A DNA stretch of 64,000 nt from Streptomyces sp. ITFR-16 (GCF_031844705.1 NZ_CP134609.1:4092001-4156000); one strand, 5' to 3'. Positions 33,770 to 41,948 are shown, counted from the stretch's first letter. Notes: a model not told the origin generated them from the sequence alone. A program made the numbers and translations.

Positions 33770-34464
33770 GACGCCCCCGGGTGGCTGCGGTGCAGGTGCT
33801 GCATCTCGGCGATCATCCGGCCGAAGGACTCCGTGTGGATGCCCTGCCGGCCGGCCCCCGCCGTCCACGCGCCGGACTGCGGGCCCGTCGGCACGGTCAG
33901 GGTGGCCCGCTCCAGGACGGTGGTGACGGACTCCAGCCAGCGGTTGTGCAGCGCCTGCCAGTCCACGTCCACGCCCTCGACGGGCTGGAACAGCTCGCCG
34001 GTGAACCGCCACAGGGCGTCCACCGCCCGCTGCATCCGCTCGTGGCTCTCCGCCGTGCCGTCGCCGAGGCGCAGCGTCCACTGCTCGGCGTGGTCCCGGT
34101 GGTAGGCGACCTCCTTGACCGCCTTGGCGGCCAGACCGGCGAACTCGCCGTCACCGGCGGCGAGCTGCTCGTACAGCCCGTGCTGGTGGACGGAGAAGTA
34201 GAGCTGGCGGGCGATGGTGTGGGCGAAGTCGCCGTTCGGCTGCTCGACCAGCTGGACGTTGCGGAAGGCCCGCTCCTCGCGCAGATACGCGAGCTCGTCC
34301 TCGTCGCCCGCGAGGGAGAGCAGCAGACGGGCCTGGCCCAGCAGGTCCAGGGCGATGTTGGCGAGGGCCACTTCCTCCTCCAGCACGGGGGCGTGGCCCG
34401 CCCACTCCCCCAGGCGGTGCGACAGCACCAGCGCGTCGTCGCCGAGGGCGAGGGCCGCGGTCAC
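33763..34464 (-). CDS. paaC: Phenylacetyl-CoA epoxidase subunit PaaC
   Basis: The 233-residue protein is a ferritin-like structural subunit (SHRLGEWAGHAPVLEEEVALANIALDLLGQARLLL). It forms the PaaAC heterodimer. PaaC resembles PaaA but lacks the di-iron site. The start is GTG 34464, overlapping the paaB stop by 4 bp. Confidence 0.95.
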   Translation of the reverse strand: MTAALALGDDALVLSHRLGEWAGHAPVLEEEVALANIALDLLGQARLLLSLAGDEDELAYLREERAFRNVQLVEQPNGDFAHTIARQLYFSVHQHGLYEQLAAGDGEFAGLAAKAVKEVAYHRDHAEQWTLRLGDGTAESHERMQRAVDALWRFTGELFQPVEGVDVDWQALHNRWLESVTTVLERATLTVPTGPQSGAWTAGAGRQGIHTESFGRMIAEMQHLHRSHPGASW

Positions 34465-34751
34465 AGGTGCTTCACCCCGTCCGGGATCTCGTAGAACGTC
34501 GGGTGCCGGTAGGGCTTGTCGCCGGCCGGCTCGAAGAACGTGTCCTTCTCGTCGGGCGAGGACGCCGTGATCTGGCTGGAGGGGACCACCCAGAGGGACA
34601 CCCCCTCGGACCGGCGGGTGTAGAGGTCGCGGGCGTTGCGCAGGGCCATCTCGGCGTCCGGGGCGTGCAGGCTGCCGGCGTGGGTGTGGGAGAGCCCGCG
34701 GCGCGAGCGGACGAACACCTCCCACAGCGGCCAGTCGGTCGAGCTGCTCAT
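34461..34751 (-). CDS. paaB: Phenylacetyl-CoA epoxidase subunit PaaB
   Basis: This 96-residue protein (WPLWEVFVRSRRGLSHTHAGSLHAPDAEMALRNARDLYTRRSEGVSLWVV) matches PaaB, which bridges PaaAC heterodimers. It overlaps paaA by 4 bp. Confidence 0.96.
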   Translation of the reverse strand: MSSSTDWPLWEVFVRSRRGLSHTHAGSLHAPDAEMALRNARDLYTRRSEGVSLWVVPSSQITASSPDEKDTFFEPAGDKPYRHPTFYEIPDGVKHL

Positions 34752-35752
34752 GCTGTCGCCTCCCCGTTCGGTACAACCGTGTGCTTCTGTGCGTATGCGG
34801 CGGCTGCGTCCCGGACCCAGGCGCCTTCCTCGTGTGCGCGGCGGCGCCGGCCGAGGCGCTCCTCGTTGCACGGGCCGTTGCCCTTCAGGACCTCCTGGAA
34901 CTCCGCCCAGTCGATCGCCCCGAAATCGTGCTGACCGCGCTCCTCGTTCCACCGGATGTCCGGGTCGGGGAGGGCGAGGCCCAGAGCCTCGGCCTGGGGG
35001 ACACAGATGTCCACGAAGCGCTGGCGCAGCTCGTCGTTGGAGTGGCGCTTGATCTTCCACGTCATCGACTGGGCCGAATGCGAGGAGGCGTCGTCCGGCG
35101 GGCCGAACATCATCAGGGACGGCCACCACCAGCGGTTCACCGCGTCCTGGGCCATCTCGTGCTGTGCGGCGGTCCCCCGGCTGAGGGCCAGCAGCAGCTC
35201 GAAGCCCTGGCGCTGGTGGAAGGACTCCTCCTTGCAGATGCGGACCATCGCGCGGGCGTAGGGGCCGTAGGAGCAGCGGCACAGGGGCACCTGGTTGGTG
35301 ATCGCCGCGCCGTCCACCAGCCAGCCGATGGCGCCGACGTCCGCCCAGGTCAGCGTGGGGTAGTTGAAGATCGACGAATAGCGCTGGCGGCCCGCGTGGA
35401 GCTTGTCGAGCAGCTCCTCGCGGCCGGTGCCCAGGGTCTCGGCCGCGCTGTAGAGATACAGCCCGTGGCCCGCCTCGTCCTGCACCTTGGCCATGAGGAT
35501 GGCCTTGCGGCGGAGCGAGGGGGCGCGGGTGATCCAGTTGGCCTCCGGCTGCATGCCGATGATTTCCGAGTGGGCGTGCTGGGCCATTTGCCTGACCAGC
35601 GACGCCCGGTAGGCGTCGGGCATCCAGTCGCGCGGCTCGATGCGCTCGTCGGCCGCCACTGCGGCGTCGAAGGCCGCCTCGAGGGCCACGTCCGCCCCTT
35701 CGGTGCTGCCCGCTGTCGCCTGCGCTGTCTGGCCCGCAGTCACTGCCGCCAT
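34748..35752 (-). CDS. paaA: Phenylacetyl-CoA 1,2-epoxidase catalytic subunit PaaA
   Basis: The 334-residue di-iron oxygenase has the ferritin-like helices carrying iron ligands (QMAQHAHSEIIGMQPEANW; KVQDEAGHGLYLYSAAETLG; KEESFHQRQGFELL). With the other Paa subunits it epoxidises phenylacetyl-CoA, the first committed step of aerobic phenylacetate degradation. It is the first gene of the leftward paaABCDE operon. A PaaR-type operator lies 13-30 bp upstream of its ATG. The ligase PaaK and the ring-opening and beta-oxidation enzymes (PaaG, PaaJ etc.) are not in this window. Confidence 0.97.
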   Translation of the reverse strand: MAAVTAGQTAQATAGSTEGADVALEAAFDAAVAADERIEPRDWMPDAYRASLVRQMAQHAHSEIIGMQPEANWITRAPSLRRKAILMAKVQDEAGHGLYLYSAAETLGTGREELLDKLHAGRQRYSSIFNYPTLTWADVGAIGWLVDGAAITNQVPLCRCSYGPYARAMVRICKEESFHQRQGFELLLALSRGTAAQHEMAQDAVNRWWWPSLMMFGPPDDASSHSAQSMTWKIKRHSNDELRQRFVDICVPQAEALGLALPDPDIRWNEERGQHDFGAIDWAEFQEVLKGNGPCNEERLGRRRRAHEEGAWVRDAAAAYAQKHTVVPNGEATA

Positions 35753-35764
35753 CCCGGACTCCCT

Positions 35765-35782
35765 ACCGACCGATCGTTCGGT
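35765..35782. promoter_or_regulatory. PaaR-type operator of paaABCDE
   Basis: ACCGACCGATCGTTCGGT is an almost perfect palindrome, 13 bp upstream of the paaA start. The same motif in inverted form occurs at the paaN/paaR intergenic region (40613-40632), as expected for a TetR repressor encoded there. Confidence 0.85.
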
Positions 35783-35827
35783 TCAATGACTTCAATGGTG
35801 AGTCTGCGGCCCGTAGGGTGTCAACCC

Positions 35828-35836
35828 TGTGGATAA
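35828..35836 (-). promoter_or_regulatory. DnaA box (perfect)
   Basis: TGTGGATAA, reading TTATCCACA on the minus strand. It lies 46 bp from the PaaR operator in the paaA/DUF5819 divergent gap. Confidence 0.6.
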
Positions 35837-35866
35837 CTGACCGGGATCGACGGGGATCGGGGCGGG

Positions 35867-36688
35867 ATGGATTCGTACGACGACAGGGGCGTCGGCGGCG
35901 GGGGCGAGCGTGTGGCCGACCCCGATCCGCGTACCGTTCCCGGGCCGCGTACGGGACCGGGTCCCCGCAGCGGGCCGGAGCCCCGTGAAGGCTCCGCCGG
36001 GCCGGGCGGTACGGACCGCCCGGAGGCCCTGCGGGCCGGGATGGCCGGGCTCTCGTTCCCGTACCAGATCGCCGCCGCCGTGGCGCTCTCCGTGATCGGA
36101 GTGATCGGCTGTGTGCAGCTGGCCATGGTGTTTCTGCACGTGGCCCCCTCCAACACACTGACCAAGCAGCACGGCGAGGCCGTCGACGAGTGGGTCTATC
36201 CCGAGTTCGAGCAGAACTGGAAGCTCTTCGCCCCGAACCCGCTGCAGCAGAACGTCGCCGTACAGGCACGGGCGGAGATAGCCGGGCCCGACGGCCGCCG
36301 CACGACGTCCTGGACCAACCTCTCGGGCCAGGACGGACAGGCGATACGCGGCAATCTGCTGCCCAGCCACGTCCAGCAGAACGAACTGCGCCGCGCCTGG
36401 GACTTCTACGTCGGCTCGCACGACGCCCAGAACCGGGCCAACGGCCTGCGCGGCACCCTCTCCGAGCAGTACATCCGCCGCATCGTCATGCTGCGTCTCG
36501 GCGAGCACGACCACGGCGACAGCATCCTGAGAATCCAGGTCAGGTCCGAGGTGCGGGCCGTCGCGGCACCCGCGTGGAGCGACGAGAAGATCAGCACCGC
36601 GCCGTCCTACCGGGTGCTGCCCTGGTGGACCGTCACCGGGGCCGACCTCCCCGAGGGCACGGCCGACTCCGAAAAGGCGGACCAGTGA
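35867..36688 (+). CDS. DUF5819 family membrane protein
   Basis: The 273-residue protein has a disordered Gly/Pro/Arg-rich N terminus (1-58) and one membrane helix (about 66-90: QIAAAVALSVIGVIGCVQLAMVF). Its extracytoplasmic domain carries the family signature WVYPEFEQNWKLFAPNPLQQN. Its stop overlaps the start of the HTTM gene by 4 bp (GTGA). In actinobacteria DUF5819 genes are recurrently paired with HTTM genes, which suggests a joint membrane complex. No reaction is known. Confidence 0.9.
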   Translation: MDSYDDRGVGGGGERVADPDPRTVPGPRTGPGPRSGPEPREGSAGPGGTDRPEALRAGMAGLSFPYQIAAAVALSVIGVIGCVQLAMVFLHVAPSNTLTKQHGEAVDEWVYPEFEQNWKLFAPNPLQQNVAVQARAEIAGPDGRRTTSWTNLSGQDGQAIRGNLLPSHVQQNELRRAWDFYVGSHDAQNRANGLRGTLSEQYIRRIVMLRLGEHDHGDSILRIQVRSEVRAVAAPAWSDEKISTAPSYRVLPWWTVTGADLPEGTADSEKADQ

Positions 36689-37968
36689 GCACGCCAGGAC
36701 CCGACCGCAGGCTCGCCCGCGGGATCCAGCGCGTCACGGCCTCGGCCCTGGGGCCGTACCAGAGCGCCGTCATCCGGATCGGCTTCTCCGCCACGTATCT
36801 GCTGTTCCTGCTGCGCGAGGTGCCGCACCGCCACGAGATGTACGGGCCCGACGCCCCGTGGCGCTGGGACATGGCGCAGCAGCTCATAGCGGGCAACCGG
36901 GCCTTCACCGCGCTCATGTGGTCGGACAGCAGCCTCTGGTTCGAGATCGTGTACGCGCTGGCGCTGCTCTCCGCAGCCCTGCTCATGGCCGGCTGGCACA
37001 CCCGAGCGACCTCCGTTCTGTTCATGGCCGGGGTGCTCTCGCTGCAGAACCGCAGCATCTTCATGGGCGACGGCGGCGACAACGTCATCCATCTGATGGC
37101 GATCTATCTGATGCTGACCCGGTGCGGGCAGGTCTGGTCGCTGGACGCCCGGCGGGCGCGGCGCCGAGAGCGTGCGGCTGAGGCGGCCGAGGTGGTGGAG
37201 GCGGCCGGGGCCGCTGGGGCGGAGAAGGCCGAGCGGCCCTCCGGGCGGGCGGACGTTGCCGGGCCGCTGCTGTGGGCGGTGCTCGGTGCCGTACTCCTCG
37301 GGGCCACGGCGACCGACGGCCTCGGCGGAACCCTGTGGCTGCCGGCCCTCCTGTGGGTCCTGTGGACCGCACAGGGCGTGTGGTGGGCCGTGAACCGCTA
37401 CGCGCCGCGCAGCGAGATGCGCACCCTGCTCGACGTCATCGCCAATCTCGCCCACAACGTCACGCTCGGCGTGATCATGGCCGAGGTCTGTCTGATCTAC
37501 GCGACGGCCGGCTGGTACAAGATCCAGGGGTCGCGGTGGCAGGACGGCACCGCGCTGTACTACCCGCTCAAGCTCGACTACTTCACGCCCTGGCCCGCCC
37601 TCTCGGACATCCTCGCCTCCAGCGGGGTGATGGTCATGGTGCTGTCGTACGCGACGGTCATCGTGCAGGTCGCCTTCCCGTTCACCCTGTTCAACCGGCG
37701 CGTCAAGAACGTGCTGCTCGTCGCGATGATCTGCGAGCACGCCGGGATCGCCCTGCTGCTGGGGCTGCCCTTCTTCTCGATGGCCATGATCGCGGCGGAC
37801 GCCGTGTTCCTGCCGACCGCGTTCCTCGTGTGGCTGGGCGGACGGGTCGCGCTCGGGCGCGATCTGGTGTTCCGGCGGCGCGGCGGGGTCCCGGAGCCAC
37901 GGGGCGCCGTCGGCGAGGGGGAGGCAGCGGCGCGCAGCGGCGACGGGGGCCATACGCTCGTCGGGTGA
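36685..37968 (+). CDS. HTTM domain (vitamin K-carboxylase-like) membrane protein
   Basis: The 427-residue protein starts at GTG 36685. It has many membrane helices and the HTTM signatures (PYQSAVIRIGFSATYLLFLLREV; RATSVLFMAGVLSLQNRSIFMGDGGDNVIHLMAIYLMLTRCG; AGWYKIQGSRWQDGTALYYPL). HTTM is homologous to gamma-glutamyl carboxylase, but the vitamin K cofactor is absent in Streptomyces, so another reaction or a lipid-linked role is likely. An Ala/Glu/Arg-rich cytoplasmic insert lies at about 157-190. It is coupled to the DUF5819 gene and, by a 4-bp overlap, to the methyltransferase gene. Confidence 0.9.
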   Translation: MSTPGPDRRLARGIQRVTASALGPYQSAVIRIGFSATYLLFLLREVPHRHEMYGPDAPWRWDMAQQLIAGNRAFTALMWSDSSLWFEIVYALALLSAALLMAGWHTRATSVLFMAGVLSLQNRSIFMGDGGDNVIHLMAIYLMLTRCGQVWSLDARRARRRERAAEAAEVVEAAGAAGAEKAERPSGRADVAGPLLWAVLGAVLLGATATDGLGGTLWLPALLWVLWTAQGVWWAVNRYAPRSEMRTLLDVIANLAHNVTLGVIMAEVCLIYATAGWYKIQGSRWQDGTALYYPLKLDYFTPWPALSDILASSGVMVMVLSYATVIVQVAFPFTLFNRRVKNVLLVAMICEHAGIALLLGLPFFSMAMIAADAVFLPTAFLVWLGGRVALGRDLVFRRRGGVPEPRGAVGEGEAAARSGDGGHTLVG

Positions 37969-38669
37969 GCAGTGAGAGCGGCAGTACCGGTGGTGGCGGC
38001 AGCGTGAGCGGTGGCGACGAGGCCGCGCAGTACGACGAGGGGTTCGGGACGGAGATCGGCGTCGGTCCCCATCCGCTGCCCTGGCCCGAGGGCGAGCGGT
38101 ACGACCCCGAGCTGCTGGCCGGCGGCGACCGTCGCAACGTCGGCGACGCGTACCGCTACTGGACCCGGGAGGCGATCGTCGCCGATCTGGATCTGCGGCG
38201 GCACGACTTCCATGTGGCGGTGGAGAACTGGGGCCACGACTTCAACATCGGTTCCGTGGTGCGCACCGCGAACGCGTTTCTCGCCAAGGAGGTGCACATC
38301 GTGGGGCGGCGACGCTGGAACCGGCGCGGGGCGATGGTCACCGACCGCTACCAGCATGTCCGGCACCACCCCGACACCGCGGATCTGACCGCCTGGGCGG
38401 CGGCCGAGGACCTGCCGATCATCGGGATCGACAACTTGCCGGGGACGGTGCCGCTGGAGCGGACGGAGCTGCCTCGGCGGTGTGTGCTGTTGTTCGGGCA
38501 GGAGGGGCCCGGGCTGACGGAGGAGGCCCGTAAGCACGCCTCGATGGTGTGCTCGATCGCGCAGTTCGGGTCGACGCGGTCGATCAATGCGGGGGCGGCG
38601 GCGGCGATCGCGATGCATGCGTGGGTGCAGCGGTACGCGGTGATTCCGGAGGCGGAGGCGGGGGCGTAG
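37965..38669 (+). CDS. TrmH/SpoU family RNA methyltransferase
   Basis: The 234-residue SPOUT enzyme starts at GTG 37965. Motifs: 1 (VENWGHDFNIGSVVRTANAFLAKEVHIVG), 2 (CVLLFGQEGPGLTEEA) and 3 (CSIAQFGSTRSINAGAAAAIAMHAW). It probably 2'-O-methylates a tRNA or rRNA nucleotide using SAM. The first 40 residues are Gly/Ser-rich and disordered. Confidence 0.92.
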   Translation: MSSESGSTGGGGSVSGGDEAAQYDEGFGTEIGVGPHPLPWPEGERYDPELLAGGDRRNVGDAYRYWTREAIVADLDLRRHDFHVAVENWGHDFNIGSVVRTANAFLAKEVHIVGRRRWNRRGAMVTDRYQHVRHHPDTADLTAWAAAEDLPIIGIDNLPGTVPLERTELPRRCVLLFGQEGPGLTEEARKHASMVCSIAQFGSTRSINAGAAAAIAMHAWVQRYAVIPEAEAGA

Positions 38670-38859
38670 GACGCTCGGTCGGGGTGGTGCGGGTGGGGGC
38701 CTGCGGCGCTGTCCCCTACCCGCCCCTTCCCGAAACCGGGGGCTCCGCCCCCGGGCCCCCGGTCCTCGAACGCCGGACGGGCTGGACAGGCGCCGGGCAG
38801 GCTGAACAGGCGCCGGACGGGCTGAAAGCAGGCAGCCGTCCGGCAGTTGGAGGAACGGG
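38670..38859. repeat. Intergenic hairpin plus 20-bp triplicate
   Basis: CCGGGGGC (38736-38743) and GCCCCCGG (38747-38754) form a hairpin. Three imperfect 20-bp copies beginning CGCCGG follow at 38771-38790, 38791-38810 and 38811-38830. The phrase CCTCGAACGCCGGACGGGCT is, from memory, a dispersed Streptomyces intergenic element. It separates the convergent methyltransferase and paaN genes and may act as a terminator. Confidence 0.6.
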
Positions 38860-40560
38860 TCAGCGTTGGCGGCGGACCTCTACCGTGCGGAAGCGGTTGG
38901 AGACGAAGGCTCCGTCGCACAGGGCCGCGTTGGCCGCCGGGTTGCCTCCCGAGCCGTGGAAGTCGGAGAACGCCGCCGTCTGGTTGACGTAGACGCCGCC
39001 CGTCAGGTTCAGGGAGAGCTGGGCCGACTCGTCCAGGCAGACGTCCTCCACCGCGCGCTCCACATCCGGGGACGTGGTGTACGCGCCTACCGTCATCGCC
39101 CCCTTGTCGCGGATCGTGCGGCGCAGCAGCTTCAGCGCATCCGCCGTGGAGTCGACCGCGACCGCGAAGGCGACCGGGCCGAAGCACTCCGAGAGGTAGG
39201 GGGCGTCGTCGTCCGGTTTGGCCGCGTCGAGCTTGATGATCAGCGGGGTGCGGACGACCGCCTCGGGGAAGTCGGGGTTGGTCACCTCGCGTGAGGGCAG
39301 GGCCACTTCGCCCAGCTGGGCCGCCGCCTCCAGACGGGCCTTCACATCGGCGTTGACCAGGGCGCCGAGCAGTCCGTTCGCCCGGGCGTCGTCGCCCAGG
39401 AGGCCGGTGACCGCGGCGGCGATGTCGGCGACCACGTCGTCGTACGACTTGGGGCCGGCGTCCGTCTCGATGCCGTCCCGGGGGATCAGCAGATTCTGCG
39501 GGGTGGTGCACATCTGGCCGCTGTAGAGGGAGAGCGAGAAGGCCAGGTTGGCGAGCATGCCCCGATAGTCGTCCGTCGAGTCGATGACGATCGTGTTGAC
39601 CCCGGCCTTTTCCGTGTAGACCTGGGCCTGGCGGGCGTTGGCCTCCAGCCAGTCGCCGAACTCCGTGGATCCCGTGTAGTCGATGATCCTGATCTCGGGG
39701 CGCACCGCCAGGGTCTTGGCGATGCCCTCGCCCGGCCGTTCGGCGGCCAGGGCGACGAGGTTCGGGTCGAAGCCCGCTTCGGTGAGCACCTCGCGGGCCA
39801 GCCGGACGGTGAGGGCCAGCGGGAGCACCGCGCGGGGGTGCGGCTTGACCAGGACCGGGTTGCAGGTGGCGAGGGAGGCGAAGAGGCCGGGGTAGCCGTT
39901 CCACGTGGGGAAGGTGTTGCAGCCGATCAGCAGGGAGATGCCCCGGCCCGCCGCGGTGAACGTCTTGTGCAGGGCGATCGGGTCGCGCCTGCCCTGCGGC
40001 TTGGACCAGTCGGCGGTGCGGGGAGCGCGGATCTGCTCCTCGTATGCGTACGCCACCGCCTCCAGGCCCCTGTCCTGGGCGTGCGGGCCGCCGGCCTGGA
40101 ACGCCATCATGAAGGCCTGGCCGCTGGTGTGCATCACCGCGTGGGCGAACTCATGGGTGCGGGCGCTGATCCGCGCCAGGATCTCCAGACAGACCAGGGC
40201 CCTGGTCTCCGGGCCCGCGTCGCGCCAGGCCGGCATGGCCGCACGCATCGCCGGAAGCAGCACGTCCAGGTCCGCGTGCGGATACTCGACCGCCAGCTCG
40301 GGGCCGTACGGAGAGGTCTCCGCGCCCGTCCACCCGTCGGTGCCCGGCTGGTCCAGGTCGAGGCGGGCCGACAGCACCGCGTCGAAGGCGGCCTTGCCCT
40401 CGGCGGCGCCGAGGCTGCCGGGGGCGCCGCCTTCGCCGTACGCCTTCGGGTGCTCGGGGTGCGGGGACCAGTAGTCCCGCGTGCGGATCGCCTCGAGAGT
40501 CCGGTCCAGCGTGGGGCGGTGCCTCTCGGACAGCAGGTGCGGGGAGAGCTCGGCGGCCAT
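38860..40560 (-). CDS. paaN: Phenylacetate-degradation aldehyde dehydrogenase PaaN
   Basis: The 566-residue enzyme starts MAAELSPHLLSERHRPTLDRTLEAIRTRDYWSPHPEHPKAYGEG, which is PaaN-type and absent from generic ALDHs. The ALDH core has IGCNTFPTWNGYPGLFASLATCNPVLVKPHP, GSTEFGDWLEANARQAQVYTEKAGVN and the catalytic Cys in YSGQMCTTPQNLL. It probably oxidises the ring-opened semialdehyde. It lacks the hydratase half found in Gram-negative PaaZ. It is divergent from paaR and has a PaaR operator 53 bp upstream. A slightly earlier ATG (40578) is possible. Confidence 0.92.
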   Translation of the reverse strand: MAAELSPHLLSERHRPTLDRTLEAIRTRDYWSPHPEHPKAYGEGGAPGSLGAAEGKAAFDAVLSARLDLDQPGTDGWTGAETSPYGPELAVEYPHADLDVLLPAMRAAMPAWRDAGPETRALVCLEILARISARTHEFAHAVMHTSGQAFMMAFQAGGPHAQDRGLEAVAYAYEEQIRAPRTADWSKPQGRRDPIALHKTFTAAGRGISLLIGCNTFPTWNGYPGLFASLATCNPVLVKPHPRAVLPLALTVRLAREVLTEAGFDPNLVALAAERPGEGIAKTLAVRPEIRIIDYTGSTEFGDWLEANARQAQVYTEKAGVNTIVIDSTDDYRGMLANLAFSLSLYSGQMCTTPQNLLIPRDGIETDAGPKSYDDVVADIAAAVTGLLGDDARANGLLGALVNADVKARLEAAAQLGEVALPSREVTNPDFPEAVVRTPLIIKLDAAKPDDDAPYLSECFGPVAFAVAVDSTADALKLLRRTIRDKGAMTVGAYTTSPDVERAVEDVCLDESAQLSLNLTGGVYVNQTAAFSDFHGSGGNPAANAALCDGAFVSNRFRTVEVRRQR

Positions 40561-40612
40561 GACGGACCAACTCCTCATCGAGCTGGGCAGGGACGGGCGG
40601 ACAGAGTTAGAG

Positions 40613-40632
40613 TAACCGAACGATCGGTCGGG
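40613..40632. promoter_or_regulatory. PaaR-type operator between paaN and paaR
   Basis: TAACCGAACGATCGGTCGGG is the inverted form of the operator upstream of paaA. It lies between divergent paaN and paaR and should mediate autoregulation. Confidence 0.85.
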
Positions 40633-40652
40633 ACAAGGGGGCCCACGAAACC

Positions 40653-40661
40653 TGTGGACAA
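40653..40661 (-). promoter_or_regulatory. DnaA box (perfect)
   Basis: TGTGGACAA, reading TTGTCCACA on the minus strand. It lies 20 bp from the PaaR operator and 22 bp upstream of the paaR start. Confidence 0.6.
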
Positions 40662-40683
40662 CTCGTAGGGGAGGATCGCGGGC

Positions 40684-41277
40684 ATGACCACGGCCAAGCG
40701 GGACACGTACACCCCGGAGACTCTGCTCACCGTCGCCGTCCGTGTCTTCAACGAGCGCGGTTACGACGGCACGTCCATGGAGCACCTGTCGAAGGCGGCG
40801 GGCATCTCCAAGTCGTCCATCTACCACCATGTCGCCGGCAAGGAAGAGCTGCTGCGGCGCGCGGTCACCCGGGCCCTGGACGGGCTGTTCGGCATCCTCG
40901 ACGAGTCCGGCGCGACGCGGGGCCGGGCGATCGAGCAGGTCGAGTACGTCACGCGCCGTACGGTCGAGGTGCTGATAGCCGAACTGCCCTACGTCACGCT
41001 GCTGCTGCGCGTGCGGGGCAACACGAAGACCGAGCGCTGGGCGCTGGAGCGGCGCCGCGAGTTCGACCAGCGGGTGGCCGAGCTGCTCAAGGCGGCGGTC
41101 GCGGACGGCGATCTCCGCTCCGACGTGGACATACGCCTGGCGACCCGGCTGCTGTTCGGGATGGTCAACTCCCTGGTGGAGTGGTACCGCCCGCTGCCGG
41201 ACGGCGGCGCGGAGGGTGAGCGGCTCGCGGACACGGTCGTGCAGCTGGCCTTCGAGGGCATGAAGTCCAGCCGCTGA
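40684..41277 (+). CDS. paaR: TetR-family regulator PaaR
   Basis: The 197-residue protein has a TetR N-terminal HTH (TPETLLTVAVRVFNERGYDGTSMEHLSKAAGISKSSIYHHVAGKEELLRRAV) and a helical ligand domain. It lies beside paaN and between PaaR-type operators, matching the actinobacterial phenylacetate repressor that senses phenylacetyl-CoA. Confidence 0.92.
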   Translation: MTTAKRDTYTPETLLTVAVRVFNERGYDGTSMEHLSKAAGISKSSIYHHVAGKEELLRRAVTRALDGLFGILDESGATRGRAIEQVEYVTRRTVEVLIAELPYVTLLLRVRGNTKTERWALERRREFDQRVAELLKAAVADGDLRSDVDIRLATRLLFGMVNSLVEWYRPLPDGGAEGERLADTVVQLAFEGMKSSR

Positions 41278-41307
41278 GCCCCGGCCGGTGCCGGAGGCGG
41301 TGCCGGC

Positions 41308-41829
41308 TCAGGTGAGCTCGGTGGGGCGGTCCGGGCCCGGCGCCAGGTCCGTCTCCTCGAACACCAGCAGGGTGCGGGTCGACAGCACCTCCGGGATGGC
41401 CTGGATTCTGGTCAGGACCAGTTCGCGCAGGGCCCGGTTGTCGGCGCTGTGCACCAGCAGAAGGACGTCGAAGTCGCCGCTGACCAGTGCGATGTGCGTG
41501 GCGCCCGGCAGCGCCTGGAGCTGTTCGCGGACCGTGCGCCAGGAATTCTGGACGATCTTGAGCGTGATGTACGCGGAGGCACCCTGGCCCGCCCGCTCGT
41601 GGTTCACCCGTGCGCTGAAGCCGCGGATCACGCCGTCGTCGATGAGCCGGTTGATTCGCGCGTAGGCGTTGGCCCGCGACACATGGACCCGGTCGGCCAC
41701 CGACCGTATCGAGGCGCGGCCGTCCGTCTGGAGCAGTCGGAGGATGGCGCGGTCGATGGAGTCGAGCGGGCGTGCGGGAGCGATCGGGCCGGGCTCCTCG
41801 GCCCCGTCGGCCATTTGTTCAGCTGCCAT
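41308..41829 (-). CDS. bkdR: Lrp/AsnC-family regulator of the bkd operon
   Basis: This 173-residue protein begins MAAEQMADGAEEPGPIAPARPLDSIDRAILRLLQTDGRASIRSVADRVHVSRANAYARINRLIDDGVIRGF. It has an AsnC HTH and a RAM ligand domain (SGDFDVLLLVHSADNRALRELVLTRIQAIPEV). It is divergent from bkdA, the common location of BkdR, which responds to branched-chain amino acids. The convergent paaR gene ends only 30 bp away. Confidence 0.92.
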   Translation of the reverse strand: MAAEQMADGAEEPGPIAPARPLDSIDRAILRLLQTDGRASIRSVADRVHVSRANAYARINRLIDDGVIRGFSARVNHERAGQGASAYITLKIVQNSWRTVREQLQALPGATHIALVSGDFDVLLLVHSADNRALRELVLTRIQAIPEVLSTRTLLVFEETDLAPGPDRPTELT

Positions 41830-41874
41830 GTTCCCGTGCCTCCCCGTCCTGGACGACCTGTTCCCATCCCAGGC

Positions 41875-41896
41875 TGTGGAGAACCGTTTGTCCACA
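41875..41896. promoter_or_regulatory. Divergent pair of DnaA boxes
   Basis: TGTGGAGAA (41875-41883, one-mismatch box on the minus strand) and TTGTCCACA (41888-41896, perfect, plus strand) face each other 4 bp apart upstream of bkdR. Confidence 0.6.
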
Positions 41897-41930
41897 GGCT
41901 GGCGGTGCCTGTAGCCAAAATGCGCTCGCG

Positions 41931-41948
41931 ACCGAACAATCGGTAGGT
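41931..41948. promoter_or_regulatory. PaaR-like operator upstream of bkd
   Basis: ACCGAACAATCGGTAGGT retains the ACCGA-N4-TCGGT core of the paa operators, with one central change. If real it would place bkdR and/or bkdABC under PaaR control. Confidence 0.5.

Noticed and set aside
38860..40560. Full-length bifunctional PaaZ
   Set aside because: The C-terminal MaoC-like hydratase half is missing. The N terminus and length fit the monofunctional PaaN type.
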